This document shows positions 23,150-33,299 of a DNA stretch of 64,000 bases, piece by piece. Source of the DNA: Phlegmacium glaucopus (taxonomy: Eukaryota > Basidiomycota > Agaricomycetes > Agaricales > Cortinariaceae); the NCBI GenBank assembly GCA_015039465.1, contig MU130702.1, forward strand, positions 394,861 through 458,860, in the 5' to 3' direction. The position numbers and the translations under genes are program-made. Every line of letters begins with the position of its first letter. The stretch's first letter is position 1. The notes under the pieces are model-generated. The model saw nothing but the letters and a program-made list of their open reading frames with translations, ran no database searches and had not been told where the DNA came from.

Positions 23150-23898
23150 AATGACCTTAGTGACGGCATTATTGACACCCCAAGGGCCACCCCTAAGCCG
23201 CTGAGAGTGGCTGGCCTCTAAGAGTCTAACCATTGTAAGCTGAATGATTAGAGCACGATCGTGGTGGTAAATGAAAGAGAGCGTCACACGGTAGCTCATG
23301 GGGCGGCGAATATCTTTCATTTTTTCGATGGGGCACACTCCGATACACGCATTTGATCATTGTCTGAGTTCATAATCTCGGGTTTCTCAATATTCATAGC
23401 AGCAGCGTGCAGATACTACTACCCACAAGTTTGCCAGAAGGTCAAGTTTGTAATGCTTATTTTTACGCAGTAAAATGCTGGGGCGCAAGAGAACTAAATG
23501 AGACAATTAAAATGCTTATAAAATCATAATATTTAGACGGTTCGATGTGGAGATATGGATATTGTAAGTTGCATCCTTGGAAAGGTGCGCAATTTTGATC
23601 AAATTCACACGACAGCAATATAATATTTGATCCCGATTCAAGTTTGCTACTTAGATTTCGGCGCTCCGTTTCGGTGTGGTGGAAGAGACAATCTACGGCT
23701 ATAGCCTTGATTACCGAAGTCTGTAATCTGAACAGCGAGGTGATATCTTTCCAAGTCAAGTTGGTGCAGAACAAATTTGCCAGACTTAGTAGCCAACCAT
23801 GTATGGTATATCTTTCCCACGATTTAGATAATAACTATTACATAATTATGTATAATTTTTTTGTCTCTCCTCCTCGCCACCAACGTAGCCCGACTACA

Positions 23899-24722
23899 AT
23901 GAGTTTCGCCGCTTCCACCTTTCAGGCATTCCGGTCATGTACAGCCTCCTTAACTTCTAGGTCGCTTGCACGACCAGCCGTGGTTCGATGTCCAACACGT
24001 ATGTCTCGGTTGCGGGTGCGTTGTTACTCGGAGGAAAAGACCACTCCTGAACCGGAAGAAACCAAGGCAGAGCAGAAGCCCGACGAGACGACGGAGAAAC
24101 TAAAAGCAAAGGAGAATGAAGTTGTAGACCTTACAGTCTGTGTATTTTTCATTAATCTCCAACCACCTGTCACTGAATCCTTTGTCAGGGTCGTCTGCGC
24201 TATCTACAAGCAGACTTTTTGAACCTGCAGCGAAATGCAGCGCGAGAGAAGGAGCAAACGCGTGATTTTGCCATCACACGTTTTGCGTCAGACCTTTTAG
24301 AGACCGTCGACGTCCTAAGCATGGCGTTGAAATCCGTACCCCAGGCAGCACTGACTTCGTCGAGCACGCCAACCTCCGCTACTCCTTTGGATGCCGACAA
24401 TCCAAATCCCCCTCCTTCCTCTGATACCCCTTCCTCCGATACCCCTCCTCCGAAACCCCACGAAGCGTACCTGCAGGAGTTGTATACAGGAGTTGAAATG
24501 ACTCAACGCCTTCTACTGCAGACCTTGTTCAAATACCACGTGAAACCCTTCGACCCAACGGGTGACCGCTTTGATCCCAACTTCCACGAAGCTCTTTACC
24601 AAGCTCCTATCCCTGGCAAGGAGCCGGGAACTGTCATCGACTGTCAGAAGGTTGGATATAAAATCAAGGACCGGGTGTTGCGCGCGGCGCAAGTGGGAGT
24701 AGTACAGGACATCTCTTCATAG
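23899..24722 (+). CDS. MGE1: Mitochondrial GrpE nucleotide-exchange factor
   Basis: Co-chaperone that releases ADP from matrix Hsp70 during protein import and folding. The start MSFAASTFQAFRSCTASLTS opens a basic, Ser-rich presequence that continues to RLRVRCYSEEK. A short acidic/Lys-rich stretch (KLKAKENEVVDLT) meets the second exon at RLRYLQADFLNLQRNAAREKE, the GrpE long-helix signature; the intron is about 24137-24188. Then come ITRFASDLLETVDVLSMAL, a Pro/Ser/Thr-rich loop (SSDTPSSDTPPP), VEMTQRLLLQTLFKYHV and the beta domain FDPNFHEALYQAP and GYKIKDRVLRAAQVGV. Stop at 24720-24722. The Pro-rich loop is an insertion relative to bacterial GrpE. It converges with the mt-PheRS gene. Confidence 0.95.
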
Positions 24723-24845
24723 TCTTACGAGCATGCATTCATCCCTCACACTTGGCTAACTTCCATCCCATCCAAAAATTATATAGAGCACATAATTATA
24801 CGGCAATCCCAACTCTTCTGATCTAAAGGTGTTTACTAAGATCGG

Positions 24846-24869
24846 GATAATGTTCATTTGAACATTATC
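24846..24869. repeat. Perfect inverted repeat (11-bp arms) at convergent gene ends
   Basis: Arm GATAATGTTCA at 24846-24856, two-base spacer TT, then its reverse complement at 24859-24869. It covers the stop codon of mt-PheRS (24865-24867) and lies 124 bp past the MGE1 stop. In RNA it would fold into a hairpin in the last coding nucleotides and 3' UTR of the PheRS transcript. Confidence 0.6.
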
Positions 24870-26336
24870 GTATTTCTACGCCGAACTGGTCTTTGAGCCG
24901 AGACACGACTTGGTTCTGCACATCATTAATTTCATCGTTGGACAGTGATCTTGGAGAAATATTAGCTAGGCTTTGAGCAAAAATGCACCCGACTTGCCTG
25001 TCCATAGAACGGTAGTTGATTCGATAACAGAGACTTGTCCGGTTGGTTTTTGGATGAAGGAATTGGTCGATCTTGTAAAGAGGGTATTGGTTCTCGGATC
25101 GTCATGGTTTATTAGAGCCTCACCTTTTTCACATCTTCCACCAGGTCACCTGCAACATCCCGCACAACGTCGCAAAAATCATTTTCATGGATATTGTTAT
25201 CTTGCGCAATCCAAAAACTGACATCTTTGAAGCATGACGGATATTTGGAGTATGGTTGGAAGGCATTAATCTTGCCCTGTGCGAATTGCGAGAGGAAACG
25301 ATCATCTGTTGACCAGAAAAGTCTAATGTCAGGTATTGAGAACAAAACCATTGCTATGCGTTCAAGTCCAAGGCCGAAAGCCCAGCCAATTTTGTTAGGA
25401 ACCTCTAACTCCGTGTCAGTTTCAGAAGCCGACGGGTATTGTTGCCTACGCACTGGCTGTGTCGAGAGTCGCCTGGCGAATGACGCCTGACCCCAGAATT
25501 TCTAACCAGCGTCCTTGGAAGAAAACCTCTACCTCGAAACTCGGGCTAGTGAAAGGAAAATACGCTTCAATCCAGCGCACTCTGAGAGGTTCATTCTTGC
25601 TAATCCCCGCAGCGTTACCGAACACCTTTAACAGAAGATGGTTCAAAGAAAGTTTCAGATTTTTTGAAAGTTGTTCAGAGAACAATGGATCATGAACTGG
25701 CTGAACAGGATTTGTCAGAGATATGTGGGGTATATCTTCAATCACGATGTGAGCTTGTGCAAGAATATTGGATAGCCGTTCGTTGTCTTCTTCGACCTCC
25801 TTCATACCATACGCGTTGGCATTATATATCCGAGCACCTTCAATCTGATGAAATATTGGATAGTGTGATGCATCAATCTCGTCTCGTCGATACACGTCCG
25901 CAGTGAGCAGCCATTTAGTTTCTCCACGTCGAAACATTTCAACTTCATGAGCCGAAGTGTGTGTCCTCAGCATTACGTCCTTGTTCGCGTAGTAACTATC
26001 CGTCGCCGAACGGCCAGGATGGTCAACAGGAAAAGATAGTTCATCAAAGTTTTTGTAGGGCGAAACGAGCGGAGAAATCGAAGATACATGTGTGAAATCC
26101 GGATAGGCAGATTCAACCAAGGCGCGCAGAGTGCTAAGAGGATGCGAAGGTTTGAGATGCAATTGAAAGGGGGTTTTGGAAATAATAGTAGGGGTAATAT
26201 TTGTCCAGTTATCGCAGGGAAAGCGTTGGCCTAGGATTTCCAGATGACCCTTGGACACAGTGGAGAGATGAACAATCCGACTTGTATGCTGTAGAACCAA
26301 GCGTGCTCTTCGTCCGCACAGTGTAGAGGCCAACAT
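24865..26336 (-). CDS. MSF1: Mitochondrial phenylalanyl-tRNA synthetase
   Basis: Monomeric class II synthetase charging mitochondrial tRNA-Phe. The start is [20 protein letters not shown], a basic presequence. One large exon (about 25480-26336) carries [15 protein letters not shown], the [20 protein letters not shown] region, [16 protein letters not shown], the motif 2 block [19 protein letters not shown] and [18 protein letters not shown]. The next exon has motif 3, [18 protein letters not shown]. It is followed by the C-terminal anticodon-binding ferredoxin-like domain ([30 protein letters not shown]). The last two exons give LVDQF...[16 protein letters not shown] and [18 protein letters not shown], ending GVEIR. 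Motifs 1-3 and the B8-like C-domain are all present, so the enzyme looks intact. Confidence 0.93.
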
Positions 26337-26442
26337 TTATCGAAAACAGAACGGGTGTTCAACTTTGCTAAAACTTATGTAATCAAAGGACATTTGGGCA
26401 AATCATGATTTTCAGTACTACTCTACAGTAACTACAGATATC

Positions 26443-27894
26443 TTAGTGGCGTAAATCGTAAATAATATCATCGGCTTCATCCCATCCGTTAGTATCGTCG
26501 TGGATAGGATAATTAGGATTCAAGAGAAAAGTCTGTCAAGAAGGTATAGAAGAGAACAAAGTAAATCCCAAAACCATTCTACCAATTGCCAAACCATCCG
26601 ACAGGAAGACGAGGAGGTCCACGAACGATCGTTCTGGGTTTGCGATTATCGATATCTTCTGTGATGACTTCCACCGCTGTTGTGCGTGGGCTACCAGTGG
26701 TGGATGAAGAACTTGCAGCTTCGGGCGTCGGGAACGCAGCTAAACGGGTATTGGCAGGAGGAGGAACAGTAACGGTCTGGGTTTGAACAACGGTCTTGGT
26801 CTCATAACCGTATTCGGAGACAACAATTGGAGGAAGCTCTTTGTACTAGAAAAGAAAGAAAAAAACAAGTTAGCGCATATCCGGAATAGAGAGATTTTGT
26901 AAGCCGATGGACAATTTGTTGGGGACGCCATCACGTGGTACCACGCGATCGAAATATCTCGATCGCGATCGCCATTCATTAATTATGATGGAAACGCGTG
27001 CGTTCACCAACAAGAAGGACAAGGGGGACAAGATTTATCATGATGGTCCCCCGAGCCCGGACGAAGTAGGGCGGTGAAGGGGGCATGAGGGATGTATACA
27101 GACTGGGAATGTCGTAGTGGTCATGATGGGACCCCCTTCGTCTCAAAGCTCAGAGCGGCGCGGGGAAGGTGGCGGTACCTTGGGTTTTCGCTTCGATGGC
27201 TCGTAGACATATTCTTCCTCAACGCTTTGAGGATTATCGTTCCCAAGAGCACTAAAATGGAAAGGTCATTCACAAATAGATTCAACGTGCTTGAAAAAGA
27301 ATTTTACATCAATTGCTCCATAATCCAGCCCTCTCGACGAGAAGCATCGTGTTCTCTGCGATTGACATTTTCTTCGCGTTTGCTGATATCGCGCTCCCTT
27401 TCAGCGATCTTGAGTTCCCGCTCAAGGATCTCTTCTGCGCGAGGACCTGACCATCCGGGAGGGGTCAAAGAGTCCTCCTTCACTATTTCTTTGATTACAG
27501 TTTGCGCAGGCGGGATGACAGTCTCGGTGATTGTGGTTGATACACAGGCGGGACAAATTATAGGAGTAGGAGCAGAAACAACGCCACCAGGCGCACCAAC
27601 CAGCAGCTCAGCCTCTCTGCGGGCCACTTCGGCTTCACGGAGAGCGACAGCACTTTCTCTAGCGATAAGGGCTTGAGACCTCTTTGGGTTAAGGTAGCTC
27701 ATAACTCCGGAGTTGACATCAGAATTTGAAGTAGAGGGAAAAGAAAGCATGACGGCCAAAACCGCCAGGATGAGAGTTAGTATAAGTAGAAGGGTTGTCG
27801 ACGAGATGGTTCGATTGTGATGGTGCGATCGTTCACGTTCGCGTTCGCTTCGATGGTGACGTTCGCCATGTTGAGAAGAAGAAGGTCCTGCCAT
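26443..27894 (-). CDS. Unknown TM and coiled-coil protein (3' end uncertain)
   Basis: The start is MAGPSSSQHGERHHRSERER. A His/Arg/Ser-rich cytosolic head is followed by one clear TM helix (TLLLILTLILAVLAVMLSF). After that comes a heptad-rich Arg/Glu coiled coil (ALREAEVARREAELL and ERELKIAERERDISKREENV). The intron after WIMEQL gives ALGNDNPQSVEEEYVYEPSKRKPK. A second intron of about 330 nt can join in phase to YKELPPIVVSEYGYETKTVV and a Thr/Pro-rich segment ending VGWFGNW. The frame then meets TAG at 26579-26581, but a coherent acidic segment NPNYPIHDDTNGWDEADD continues to 26443; the intervening GTAGAA donor joins out of frame. So either the gene ends at 26579 or the splice is unusual. If the long intron is not used, the first part ends at SPRRSEL (about 27167). 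No family recognised. Confidence 0.5.
26945..26966. repeat. Inverted repeat, GATCG-rich
   Basis: GCGATCGA at 26945-26952 and its reverse complement at 26959-26966, separated by 6 nt (AATATC). It falls within the proposed long intron of the TM/coiled-coil gene, just beside a CACGTG at about 26932. Confidence 0.5.
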
Positions 27895-28194
27895 CCTGGC
27901 TACTATAAATGAGTAAAAATATTAGTTGAAAAATAAAGACAAATTGCTCACTACTAATTGATTGACAAGGACAATGCTGGTTTTGTATGAAGGAAGGACA
28001 TCGTGAAAAAGTAAAGAAGAGCGATGTGTGTTGATAGGTAACGCAAATGAAAATTCGGGGGGAAGTTGATAGTTAAGAGGAAAGAAAAGGGCCGCATCCT
28101 TTTTCCCATTTTCATTGTTCAACCACCACGTGTTGTGCACGTGCTTATAAAAAAACAATCGTGACCATCATGTGACCGCATTCTTCTTAACACC

Positions 28195-29510
28195 ATGGCG
28201 CTGCGTCGTTTGGCTCATGAAAACCATGCCTCAGGTTCTCCTCAAACACCGTCAGGATCTATCATGAATGGCCCTCTACCAACTACACCGCGCCCCAGAC
28301 CCTCTTATGGAGTGCATCGCTCCCCAGCGGACACGCCTTCACTTTCTTCTTCTGTGCCATTTGACTGGGAGGCTGCGCGGTCAAGAGCACCACCTCCCTA
28401 TGCCTCTCCTTTGAATACAAGACCTCGGAAGAGTGTAGGCACAGGCACTTCGGCTGGAACACCTCGTAAGGGCGTTGTACGCAAGAAGGGTATCTTTGAA
28501 CGGTGAAATACGCTCTCTCAACTAATCCATACTTTGCTGATTTAAGAATTTATAGTATTTGGAACTTGCCTGCTACAATTGCCTTTGAGATTGCACTGTT
28601 CCCACAGAATGTACCACTGCCCTCGCCGAAGACCTCAGCACGAATCTTGGGCGGCATCATACACTTTCTTCATCTTTGTATCAATGCCAGCCATGAATCC
28701 GATAACAGTTGGGATAGCCTGTCTCAGAGTCAAAGTGACACTTGGTTTGGCTGGGTCGGTAGCCTGTAATGTTCTTTTTGTTTCTGCTAATTTTGTATTT
28801 CAGACAACACCGATTACGATTTTACTCATGTCACTTTCCATTCTAAATACTTATAACCTTTCTACGCGAACCAAACATTACCAATTCCTTCGGCGCCAGG
28901 ATCCAATCTCCTCTCCCAACGCAAGATTTGTTGTCACAAAAATGGACCTGGAACGGCTAGAACGGCCTTCTTGGGGCAAACGTATTCGATCAAATATGTG
29001 GCATTCTTTGTCATTGTCGTGGAGATTCCTTCTTGGCATGCAGCTGCCACATGCAGGGCCTGCAACAAAAGAAACCACTTCAAAAGTCCAAGAATTGGAA
29101 GTATGGACACCGAGCGAAATGGAGATAGAGTTGTTTAGTATCTATTCTCCTGCTCACGCGTTTCTGTGGCTTGCAATTGGCTCGACAAACTGGCTTTTGT
29201 CTATACTTATAATGGGTTTGGTTAGTCTGCAAGTATGTCATAGAAAACTCTCGGAATTGTTTATTTTCTAATCATCTTCACAGCTAAATACATTGTCGCG
29301 TGCCTATACTCAACTCTTGAGAGACAGGCAGATTCTTGCAGCAGAGACAATGAGAGAATACAATGATGTGGTCAGTCGCTTTCACTGTGGACTAGCACTT
29401 TGTACTCATCCCATTACCGCTAGTTTGTATATCCTCGCATCAATCCGATTCGTCACGATGTAGCAGTAATGACACATCAAGCGGAGGTGGTTAATGTGTG
29501 GGAGAGGTAG
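28195..29510 (+). CDS. NUR1: Nuclear rim protein Nur1/Mug154 family (DUF2418)
   Basis: Inner nuclear membrane protein; the yeast homologue works with Lem2/Heh1 in heterochromatin and rDNA tethering. The start is MALRRLAHENHASGSPQTPS. The N-terminal 100 residues are Pro/Ser-rich and basic (RKGVVRKKGIFER). Exon 2 begins IWNLPATIAFEIALFPQNVP, and a hydrophobic segment IIHFLHL joins across an intron to FGIACLRVKVTLGLAGS and then TTPITILLMSLSILNTYNL. The C-terminal half has EVWTPSEMEIELFSIYSPAH, a TM pair (FLWLAIGSTNWLLSILIMGL) and YTQLLRDRQILAAETMREYN. It then reads VYPRINPIRHDVAVMTHQAE, stop at 29508-29510. The arrangement of TM segments and the RxxDxxxLAxxTMxEYN block match Nur1. Phases fit at every intron I checked. 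Confidence 0.75.
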
Positions 29511-29719
29511 CAGCACCCCATCATTCTATTCCGCCTTGCATATCCGTGGACCGTTTCTCGTGTTACATATTTCATTGATAGAACGCATACATAACATTTG
29601 AAATTATGCAATTCGCATTCACCATGCCAGTCAAAAAAAAGGTTGAGAGACGTCCCGATCACTTGCCTCGGGTGCAGTTGAGTATCAGAAGTTACATTAT
29701 ACAATACACAACCAAAATA

Positions 29720-29805
29720 TGCCCATATCGAGAGTCGAACTCGAGACCCTTGCATGGCCAGTTAACCTCATAAGTACAATGCTCTACCAGCTGAGCTATA
29801 CGGGC
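29720..29805 (-). tRNA. tRNA-Ile (UAU) with 13-nt intron
   Basis: The cloverleaf reads clearly on the minus strand. Acceptor GCCCGTA pairs with TATGGGC; D arm GCTC-AGCTGGTA-GAGC; anticodon stem TTGTA pairs with TGCAA; T arm TCGAG-TTCGACT-CTCGA; discriminator A at 29720. The anticodon loop is 20 nt instead of 7, so it contains a 13-nt intron (about 29756-29768) at the canonical 37/38 position. That leaves C-T-TAT-G-A as the loop, with anticodon TAT at 29770-29772. A G rather than the usual A follows the anticodon, which lowers confidence in the isotype. A TTTT terminator follows at about 29714-29717. Confidence 0.8.
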
Positions 29806-30302
29806 ACATAATTAGCTCGCTACAATGAGCATTGTATTGCGTTGATGGCTATATTTCACGACCCTGACCATTCCTGCGTCAAATCCCAATTTCCTAACCA
29901 GATTTCCTGACCTTCGAAGAGCTTGAGGTACAAATATGTACCCAAAAAGCCTCATCTCGAAGCTTTGATATACAGGCTCCAAAAATATATTCTCGGCTCC
30001 ACGAAGGACTAGGTGGCCTAGTTGAGGTGATTTTAAGGCTAACAAGGTCAGGAAAGGCCTAAAGAAGTTCCTATCCGATATTACGCTCTGACTTTGAGGG
30101 GAGTTCCCAATGAGAAATATGAGGGAAGAAAATGATCAAGGGAGGCATTGTCCAGGATATAGATCTCGTTTAAGCTGCGGTAGGAAGATGACTATCATAC
30201 AGACCACGAATGTCAAGGTAGATGATGGTAGGCGAGATTACAACATGCTGTTTCCAGGTAAAGAGTTCTGACCCGATATGTTCATGATGTATCTCAAATC
30301 GC

Positions 30303-30485
30303 TCAATTATTGATGATAAGGTTACAAAAGGCGGCCCTGGGAGAGTCGATCACTTCACTATATATAAGGTATCGACAAAGTATGACTGCGCCAGAGCCGG
30401 ATTTGTTTCTGGTCTGAGGTGCTGTGGGTGAACCAGGCTGGAGATCGAAATGTTCAAAAATCAAACATAGGACATCCTTGTTCAT
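30303..30485 (-). pseudogene. F-box-like fragment
   Basis: The frame begins MNKDVLCLIFEHFD (ATG at about 30485), which resembles the start of an F-box (xPxEVLxxIFEHL). After about 60 residues it stops at 30303 with no leucine-rich or other C-terminal domain in a convincing continuation. The frame upstream (RANLTAEAL) is open but lacks an ATG. Agaricomycete genomes carry many decayed F-box genes, so I call it a remnant. It could also be a coincidental match. Confidence 0.25.
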
Positions 30486-30930
30486 GAGTGCCTCTGCGGT
30501 CAAATTGGCACGAGGTAACTAAGTTACGCAGCAGAAAACAATCAGGTCTTTTACTTGTAGTAAAGAAATTGCAACGAGCCCGTTCAAGTTGGCAAGCAGA
30601 CTTGGTGAATGATTCAAGGTCGTTGGCCGGGCGGATACCAGTAGGTGGTCTTCAGAACATAGTGTCGATCGGAACGCAAGTCAAACGTTTCTCGGAAGAC
30701 ACAGAATGCCAGCTCTTGGGCTGTATAGTCCCGAAATAACCAGAAACTAGAAATCAACCAGCTACTTTGAATTCATGCAAACTGTGTGTTTTCCCTGACT
30801 ATCGTTAATAGATGAAATCAGAATATATAAGTATATGAATAAAGCAATAATTTAGTTGATGATTCCGCGTTCAGTAAGTTGTCAAGTAAGTCGACATTTT
30901 CTCGTAAGTATGTACGGGATTTAGATAATT

Positions 30931-31927
30931 CTAGCCTACAGGTATAGGAGAAATAAGATAGGGCGAGGGGGCGGCCTCATCGTCGCCTTCATGGCATCCA
31001 CCTGCAGACAAGTAAACAGATCTGTTCCCTACCCTTCGACTTTGTTCTTGTGAGTGGGTGATCCAGACAATGGCTTTGAGCGATGACTTATGCGTGCGGA
31101 CCATGTCCACCAGGAATTTTTCCACCATCAGTGATGTTTCCAAGTCTAATGCAGATGTTGGTTCTACCCAATCCTATTCGTTAGCATGGAACTGCTTTAT
31201 CAGAAAGCAGAGATGGAATGCACCATCGAGCAACAATATCTCTGCTCCGTTAAGGGAAGCGGCAATGGAGAGGAGCATTCTTTGACCTTCGCCACCACTA
31301 AGGTTGAGCCAATCTCTATCCCAAAGGTCTGAATCTATTCCCCAAGCTCGGCTAGTTTCAAGGCATCGTTGCATGACTTGTTGCGTGGTCTCCTCGACGT
31401 CGTTCTTCGTTAAATTTCTTTGCGAATGAAGGTTCATAACCGCTTTAACAAAATCTGCGGGGGAGCCAGGTAGAAGAGATGGTCTTTGAGGAACATACAT
31501 GACTCGTGTTCTGTATGATGGAATGCCTGCCAGTACACGAGGTAAATAAAACAGTAGACTCGCAAAAAAAAAAGGAAGTCACTCGCCGAACGCCTGAGGA
31601 GTGCTGAACGACATAGGGACTTGTCAACTACTTTTAAGCCTCGAGGCGTGCTAGAAAGTAAAACAAACCTTCCTCTGTAGAGAGTTTCTCCGTCATGGAG
31701 GACCAGATGTGCAATGCATTTAAGTAATGTCGACTTCCCAGAACCACTTCGTCCCTGTAATACAACAATGTCGCCTAGAAGAACGTCCCATATAAAGAAA
31801 GGTGTCCGCCCCTCGCTGAGCAGGAGTACCAACCTTCGTTTATATCAATGTTAACATCGCTGAACAGATTTATGCCTTGATCCCGTGAACATTTAATATT
31901 GCTTAGTTGAAGGATTGGACGGGACAT
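30931..31927 (-). CDS. Soluble single-domain ABC ATPase, FetA/YbbL-like
   Basis: A stand-alone ABC nucleotide-binding domain with no TM segment. The start is MSRPILQLSNIKCSRDQGIN (ATG at 31925-31927). Walker A is VVLQGRSGSGKSTLLKCIA (about 31710-31765), with a Q-loop region in SYRTRVMYVPQRPSLLPGSP. The signature is WLNLSGGEGQRMLLSIAASL (about 31265-31320). Walker B ILLLD joins across an intron to EPTSALDLETS, and the H-loop lies in AIVWITHSQEQ. The tail is acidic (CHEGDDEAAP) and ends SPIPVG, stop at 30931-30933. The YR-x-x-V-x-Y-V-x-Q-x-P block and small size are most like bacterial FetA (YbbL), the ATPase partner of the membrane protein FetB in iron or metal export. No partner gene lies in the window. 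Gene order is tandem with TOM40. Confidence 0.8.
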
Positions 31928-32032
31928 TGAGAAGAAGAGTGCCGTGTGAACGATCTCGGTTGAATGATGCCGATGTCACAGTTTAGATGCCGCATGTCCC
32001 AGGTCTAATAGATTATAATACTACTAATATTT

Positions 32033-33299
32033 TTAGGGCTCAGGGACTAATCCCATCTCCTCTGGTCCGCTGAAACTCTCGAGCATTACACCAACACCAA
32101 CCTTCGCTGCGTTCTTTCAGGAAAATGATGAATTAATTTCATGTTCAGACATACACTAGGAGGATGAATCACCTTGAAGTGGTCAATCTCTCCTGAAATC
32201 AAAAATGCGAACGCCGGATGAAACCGTTGCTCCAGCAACGCAGATACTTTCCCAGTTGAATCCAGCTGGGCTCTGAAATTAGCCAATCGAAAGTCGTATT
32301 TGGCCCCAAGGGTAGCGATCGCATCACGACGAGTTGGGGTAGAGAGAACCTGGAGGTCAACAGCAACCTCAACCTTTTCGCTGAGTTTCTGCCAATATGT
32401 TGCCTGCAGAATACCGGCGTGTTGCACCTGCGCGGTGGCAATCCAGCTCTTATCTGTAGATGTCAATTTTGCATGATACGCTGTCGATATTTCGGGGCTT
32501 TGAGGGGTTGGACGTTGGTATAAGGTCTCGAAGCCCACAGCCAAATTTTTAGTAATGGACTGCAGATAACTGCCAATGAAAACGCCTGTGAAGTTACTCG
32601 GCGATGGATTGACTGCTTTCATATTAACACTGAAGTCTTGACCTAGGTAGTCGTGCTCGAGTTGGATCATATTCTGATCTGATTGTTGTGAGAACTGAAA
32701 GGGATATATGTAAGAAATTGACAATGAAACAAAATACTGTAATTTATACCTGGGCATGAACTTTAGATATATTGGACTCTGACCAGCCGTTGTTAAACCG
32801 TGCGCTAACGCTGCCTTCATGGTCGACGAGGCCGTGTAGGAATACCTGTTGCCAATTTTTATAAAAACAGGACTAAAGAAAGGAAAGGCAGCTGATACGT
32901 ACATTTTGGTTGGCGAATATGGCCCCAAAATTATATGATGATGGAAGAGTTTGGGAACCCAAGGCAAAGGAGTGCGTCACTTGGAACATTGGGTTTATTG
33001 ACAAACTTTTAGTAAGATCAGCGCGAGCTCCATCGAATAGATAGTTGGTAAGATGAGTAGCTGTATTAAAAGTGAGCGAATGAAGACCAGACAATAGACA
33101 GGACAATACCCTTTACTTCTTTCTGAAGGTTTTCGACGGAACCCGGTTGTGGAAGGCCCAATTCAGTACGCCAACGAGCGAAACGATCGTAAACATTATG
33201 GAGTGGTGATAGGGGATTAAGATAGGAGAATGCCGTCGATTTTGCAGGCGCGTATGTAGTGGGGTGCGCGTCTTTTTCAGCAAGAGAGGTGGCCGCCAT
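32033..33299 (-). CDS. TOM40: TOM40, mitochondrial outer-membrane import channel
   Basis: Beta-barrel core of the TOM complex through which nearly all nuclear-encoded mitochondrial proteins pass. The start is MAATSLAEKDAHPTTYAPAK, then the N-terminal helix region (FSYLNPLSPLHNVYDRFARW) and NLQKEVKG joined to ATHLTNYLFDGARADLTKSL. Further blocks are FQVTHSFALGSQTLPSSYNF and QLEHDYLGQDFSVNMKAVNP. Then come SYLQSITKNLAVGFETLYQR, ATLGAKYDFRLANFRAQLDS and the porin-like end AFAFLISGEIDHFK, joined to NAAKVGVGVMLESFSGPEEM. Stop at 32033-32035. Alternating polar and hydrophobic residues typical of beta strands run through the whole protein, with no cleavable presequence, as expected. The length matches fungal Tom40. 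Confidence 0.93.

Larger units (their letters stand above)
22446..23898. other. Gene-free gap with repeat-like and broken coding sequence
   Basis: About 1.45 kb between the divergent starts of C1-THF synthase and MGE1. It holds a run of TGTCCGG motifs (22671-22913) and a promoter-like stretch leading to a 25-codon frame (22925-23149), both listed separately. From 23150 to 23890 I see no gene. Confidence 0.5.
29511..30930. other. Gene-poor gap with a tRNA and an F-box-like remnant
   Basis: About 1.4 kb between the end of the Nur1 gene and the 3' end of the ABC ATPase gene. It holds the tRNA at 29720-29805 and an F-box-like minus-strand fragment near 30303-30485. The remaining sequence shows no gene. 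Confidence 0.5.
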
